Source: an uncultured Clostridium sp.
GTDB lineage: Bacteria; Bacillota; Clostridia; TANB77; CAG-508
NCBI GenBank assembly: GCA_900556135.1
Contig: USNR01000014.1
Location: 1-43,432, forward strand
Direction of reading: 5' to 3'
Length of the DNA stretch: 43,432 nt
Shown: positions 40,620-43,432 of the stretch, in pieces
Layout: every line of letters starts with the position of its first letter
Position numbering within the stretch: position 1 is the stretch's first letter
Notes under the pieces: model-generated
Seen by the model: the letters and a program-made list of their open reading frames with translations, nothing else
What the model was told of the DNA's origin: nothing
Database searches by the model: none
Program-made: the position numbers and the translations under genes

Positions 40620-41366
40620 TTGAAAAAGAGTATACTTAAAGTTGAAAATATAAACAAAACGTATCAGGCTCAAAATGGAGAAATAGTTGCACTAAAAGAC
40701 ATAAGTTTTGATGTAAAGGAAGGAGAATATGTTAGTATAATAGGCCCTAGCGGATGTGGAAAGTCCACATTATTATCTATAATAGCGGGATTAGAACAAA
40801 AAACAAGCGGGCAAATAAGCATAGATAAAAAAATAGGTTATATGTTACAAAAAGATAATTTGCTAGAATGGCGAACGATATTAAATAATGTTCTATTTGG
40901 GCTAGAGGTACAAAAAGCTAAAACAAAAGAAAATAAAGAGTATGTATTAGAATTATTAAAGAAGTATGGATTATATGAATTTAAGGATAAATACCCAAAT
41001 CAATTATCTGGTGGAATGAGACAAAGAGTTGCATTAATAAGAACATTAGCAATAAAACCAAAAATATTGTTGCTAGATGAAGCTTTTTCGGCATTGGATT
41101 ATCAAACTAGATTAATGGTTACAAACGACATATATCAAATATTGAAAAATGAGGAAATAACAGCAATAATGGTTACACACGACATTTCAGAAGCAATAAG
41201 TATGTCTGATAGAGTAATAGTACTAACAGAAAGACCTGCAACTGTGAAAGATATACACACTATAGATTTTGAAATGGAAAATAGAACTCCTTTAAATTGT
41301 AGAGAAAGCCCTAAATTCAGTAAGTATTTTAATTTATTATGGAAGGAGCTAGGAAATGAAAAATAA
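40620..41366 (+). CDS. ABC transporter ATP-binding protein (NitT/TauT family)
   Basis: 248 residues. Walker A GPSGCGKST (42-50), a Q-loop (YMLQKDNLLEWRTILNNVLF), signature LSGGMRQRV from residue 129, Walker B ILLLDEAFSALD (Asp153, Glu154) and H-loop VTHDISEAI. The LEWRTILNNVLFGLE segment is typical of nitrate/taurine/aliphatic-sulfonate and pyrimidine-precursor importers. Start TTG 40620 behind AAAGGAAGAAGGA. It powers the permease that overlaps its 3' end. Confidence 0.92.
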   Translation: MKKSILKVENINKTYQAQNGEIVALKDISFDVKEGEYVSIIGPSGCGKSTLLSIIAGLEQKTSGQISIDKKIGYMLQKDNLLEWRTILNNVLFGLEVQKAKTKENKEYVLELLKKYGLYEFKDKYPNQLSGGMRQRVALIRTLAIKPKILLLDEAFSALDYQTRLMVTNDIYQILKNEEITAIMVTHDISEAISMSDRVIVLTERPATVKDIHTIDFEMENRTPLNCRESPKFSKYFNLLWKELGNEK

Positions 41367-42156
41367 TAGAAATAGTATATCACCTGATAGAAAAAAATAC
41401 TTAAGAAAAATCAAATTAAATAAAATAAAAGTAATATGTACTCAAATATTTATAGTAGTAGCAATTATTGCTATATGGGAAATTATGGCAAGAATGGGAA
41501 AAATAGATAGCTTCATAACAAGCCAACCGTCAAGAATAGTTAAAACATTTGCTAATTTATCGTCTAATAACTTATTAGAGCATTTAAAAATAACCTGTAT
41601 AGAAACATTAGTTGGCTTTTCCTTAGGAAGTGTATTAGGAGTTGTAGTAGCAATTATATTGTGGTGGTTCCCGTTTGTATCTAAAGTATCGGAACCATTC
41701 TTGGTTGTATTAAACAGTCTACCTAAAATTGCACTTGGACCAGTAATTATCATATGGGTTGGAGCAGGAATGCCAGCTATAATAGTAATGGCATTGGCTA
41801 TCTCATTAATAGTAACAATACTAGATATTTTAAATGGCTTTATAAATACAGATAAAGAAAAAATAAAAATGGCAAAAACTTTTAATGCTAATAGAGGCCA
41901 GATATTAACAAAGATTATAATTCCTGCAAATTTGCAGACGTTTTTTAATACATTAAAAGTAAACATTGGATTATCTTTAGTCGGTGTTATTTCTGGAGAG
42001 TTTTTAGTATCTAAAGGAGGACTGGGATATCTAATTGTTTATGGAGGTCAGGTATTTCAACTAGACTTAGTAATGACAAGTGTAATAATATTAGCAGTGG
42101 TTGCAGCATTGATGTATCAAAGTATTGTTTTCTTAGAGAAAAGATTTATAAAATAG
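41356..42156 (+). CDS. ABC transporter permease (NitT/TauT family)
   Basis: 266 residues with about six membrane helices. The cytoplasmic EAA-type loop (AKTFNANRGQILTKIIIPAN) contacts the ATPase. The TM pairing and SQPSRIVKTFANLSSNNLLE, PKIALGPVIIIWVGAGMPAI match the SsuC/TauC/ThiX class. It overlaps the ATPase gene by 11 bases, with its ribosome binding site (GGAGCTAGGAA) inside that gene, so translation is probably coupled. Confidence 0.92.
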   Translation: MKNNRNSISPDRKKYLRKIKLNKIKVICTQIFIVVAIIAIWEIMARMGKIDSFITSQPSRIVKTFANLSSNNLLEHLKITCIETLVGFSLGSVLGVVVAIILWWFPFVSKVSEPFLVVLNSLPKIALGPVIIIWVGAGMPAIIVMALAISLIVTILDILNGFINTDKEKIKMAKTFNANRGQILTKIIIPANLQTFFNTLKVNIGLSLVGVISGEFLVSKGGLGYLIVYGGQVFQLDLVMTSVIILAVVAALMYQSIVFLEKRFIK

Positions 42157-42166
42157 TATATAAGTA

Positions 42167-42193
42167 AAATGGAGCGGAGTTACCGTTCCATTT
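42167..42193 (+). terminator. Hairpin between permease and binding-protein genes
   Basis: AAATGGAGCGG (42167-42177) with CCGTTCCATTT (42183-42193), one G-U, loop AGTTA, then GTTTTAT. It may partly terminate, giving a different expression level of the binding-protein gene. Confidence 0.65.
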
Positions 42194-42294
42194 GTTTTAT
42201 ATAGTAGGAAGGACATACTGACTTTCATATTATATAAAACACTTCATAACAAATCTAAAGTAATAAGCATAATATAATATGGAAGGAGGAAATT

Positions 42295-43302
42295 ATGAAA
42301 AAAATAATAATCATTTTAATCATTATAGTAGTATTAGCTACTATGGGGCTTTTAATTTTTAGACATTTTTCAAACAAAGAAACGTCAGAAATAAAGACTA
42401 TACAATTAAACGAAGTAACTAGATCAGTTTTTTATGCTCCACAATACTTAGCAATATCTAATGGATATTTTGCAGAGGAAAACATAAAACTAGAGATAAC
42501 CACAGGTCAAGGTGCCGATAAAGTAATGACAGCAATTCTTGCAGGTCAAAGTGATATAGGCTTATGTGGACCAGAAGCAGCAATTTATGTTTATAACGAG
42601 GGAAAAGAGGATTATATAGAAGTATTTGCACAGTTAACTAAGAGAGATGGATCATTTTTAGTTAGTAAAACAGACACAGATAAATTTTCTTGGCAAGATT
42701 TAAAAGGAAAAACAGTAATTCCAGGTAGAAAAGGTGGAGTTCCATACATGACTTTGGAATATGTTTTAAAGAAAAACGGATTAAATCCAGCAACAGATTT
42801 AACTCTGGACGATAGTATAAAATTTGATTTAATGGCAGGAGCTTTTAGTGGAGGAACAGCAGAGTATGTTACATTATTTGAGCCAACAGCTTCTATGACT
42901 GAAGATGCTGGAAAAGGTTATATTGTGGCATCTGTAGGAGAAGCGGCAGGAGAAATACCATATACAGCCTACTGCGCAAAGAAGAGCTATATAAGTCAAA
43001 ATAGTGATACGATAGAAGGATTCACAAGAGCAATTTATAAAGGTCAACAATGGGTAAAAGAGCATACAGCAAGGGAAGTTGCAGAAAAGATTCAAGAGTT
43101 TTTCCCAGATACGTCTGTTGATTCTTTGGAAAATTCAGTTCAAGCATATAAGGATATAGATGCTTGGAATGAGACACCGTTTATGAAGGAAGAGGCTTTT
43201 AATAAGTTACAAGAAGTTATGACAGAAGCGGGAGAACTAGAAAATAAAGTTCCTTATAATGTAATAGTAAATAATTCTTTTGCAAATAAAGTTAGTAAAT
43301 AA
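42295..43302 (+). CDS. ABC transporter substrate-binding protein (NMT1/THI5-like)
   Basis: 335 residues. An N-terminal hydrophobic segment (about 3-22, KIIIILIIIVVLATMGLLIF) with no lipobox cysteine is followed by the periplasmic-type II fold: SVFYAPQYLAISNGYFAEEN, GQGADKVMTAILAGQSDIGL, QDLKGKTVIPGRKGGVPYMT, FEPTASMTEDAGKGYIV. This matches the NMT1/SsuA group that binds nitrate, sulfonates or thiamine or pyrimidine precursors; the ligand cannot be told. Lack of the lipobox means it is held by an uncleaved membrane helix, which is unusual for a Gram-positive binding protein. GGAAGGAGG precedes the ATG. It ends the importer cluster. Confidence 0.88.
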   Translation: MKKIIIILIIIVVLATMGLLIFRHFSNKETSEIKTIQLNEVTRSVFYAPQYLAISNGYFAEENIKLEITTGQGADKVMTAILAGQSDIGLCGPEAAIYVYNEGKEDYIEVFAQLTKRDGSFLVSKTDTDKFSWQDLKGKTVIPGRKGGVPYMTLEYVLKKNGLNPATDLTLDDSIKFDLMAGAFSGGTAEYVTLFEPTASMTEDAGKGYIVASVGEAAGEIPYTAYCAKKSYISQNSDTIEGFTRAIYKGQQWVKEHTAREVAEKIQEFFPDTSVDSLENSVQAYKDIDAWNETPFMKEEAFNKLQEVMTEAGELENKVPYNVIVNNSFANKVSK

Positions 43303-43318
43303 TTAAACTTAACCAATG

Positions 43319-43363
43319 TGGCGTTCTTGTTTTGCTAAAGGTTTTGGCAAAATAGGGATGCCA
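43319..43363 (+). terminator. Nested hairpin after the binding-protein gene
   Basis: Outer TGGC (43319-43322) with GCCA (43360-43363) and inner TTTTGC (43330-43335) with GCAAAA (43347-43352). A weak terminator candidate whose core resembles the hairpin at 5907-5944. Confidence 0.4.
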
Positions 43364-43373
43364 GATTTTCCTT

Positions 43374-43432
43374 CTGCAACTATGATAAAGACATATGCTC
43401 ATAGTTAAGAGAAAATTTCAATCCCTAATTGT
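43374..43432 (+). repeat. Second, cut-off copy of part of the 11.4 kb repeat
   Basis: Bases 43400-43424 repeat 11418-11442 exactly (CATAGTTAAGAGAAAATTTC then AATCC, 25 of 25). The upstream 25 bases are also similar (both carry TGATAAAGA at about the same distance). The window ends before the outer arm could appear, so a full element may continue to the right. Confidence 0.6.

Overview
The window is a very AT-rich chromosomal segment of a spore-forming Clostridia-type bacterium (Bacillota). The evidence for this is near-consensus sigma-A promoters, strong AGGAGG-type ribosome binding sites, heavy AGA use for arginine, U-run hairpin terminators, and spore genes (sleB-ypeB, an SspF-type SASP, two CotF-like coat proteins). 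Most of it is housekeeping DNA in small operons, mostly on the + strand. I would guess an uncultured gut Clostridium relative, but no rRNA or ribosomal protein genes are present to place it.

Layout. 1-2.9 kb: sugar-nucleotide genes, a UDPGP-family uridylyltransferase cut by the window edge and a phosphoglucomutase. 2.9-3.7 kb (-): a TtcA-like tRNA thiolase. 3.8 kb: tRNA-Arg(CCU). 4.1-6.2 kb: an accessory stretch with an XRE/two-TM regulator, a YbjQ protein, a membrane protein and a decayed dinD. 6.2-11.1 kb: the conserved tadA ... tRNA-Ser(CGA) ... SRP RNA, dnaX, ybaB, recR block. 11.1-11.5 kb: a non-coding element built of nested inverted repeats. 11.5-12.6 kb (-): an MGDG-synthase/UgtP-like glycosyltransferase. 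12.8-15.1 kb: sleB, ypeB and an SASP gene. 15.2-18.6 kb: murF, ddl and a DnaJ-like chaperone. 18.6-21.5 kb: an isolated operon for two unknown proteins and a VirD4/TraG-type coupling ATPase whose frame is broken inside the P-loop. 21.7-24.9 kb: a YhaO/YhaN (SbcD/SbcC-like) pair. 25-29.5 kb: prfA, a ZIP transporter and pcrA. 29.6-31.4 kb: CotF-like proteins and an M23 peptidase. 31.5-32.2 kb (-): mecA. 32.4-38.6 kb: a cell-shape/division operon (DUF4321-type protein, radC, mreB, mreC, mreD, pbp2, minC). 38.7-39.8 kb (-): three small unknown proteins. 39.8-40.6 kb: non-coding. 40.6-43.3 kb: a NitT/TauT-type ABC importer. The window ends in DNA that repeats part of the 11.4 kb element.

How the genes work together. 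MurF and Ddl are consecutive steps of peptidoglycan precursor synthesis. MreBCD and PBP2 use those precursors for elongation, and MinC places the division site. SleB-YpeB and the SASP act in spore germination and spore DNA protection. DnaX, RecR, YbaB, PcrA and YhaO/YhaN act in DNA replication and repair.

The parts most worth a second look are the 11.1-11.5 kb structured element with its partial second copy at the window end, the orphan coupling-protein operon with its P-loop frameshift, the dinD relic beside a perfect 15-bp hairpin, and the three-gene small-protein operon preceded by a minus-strand terminator-like hairpin.
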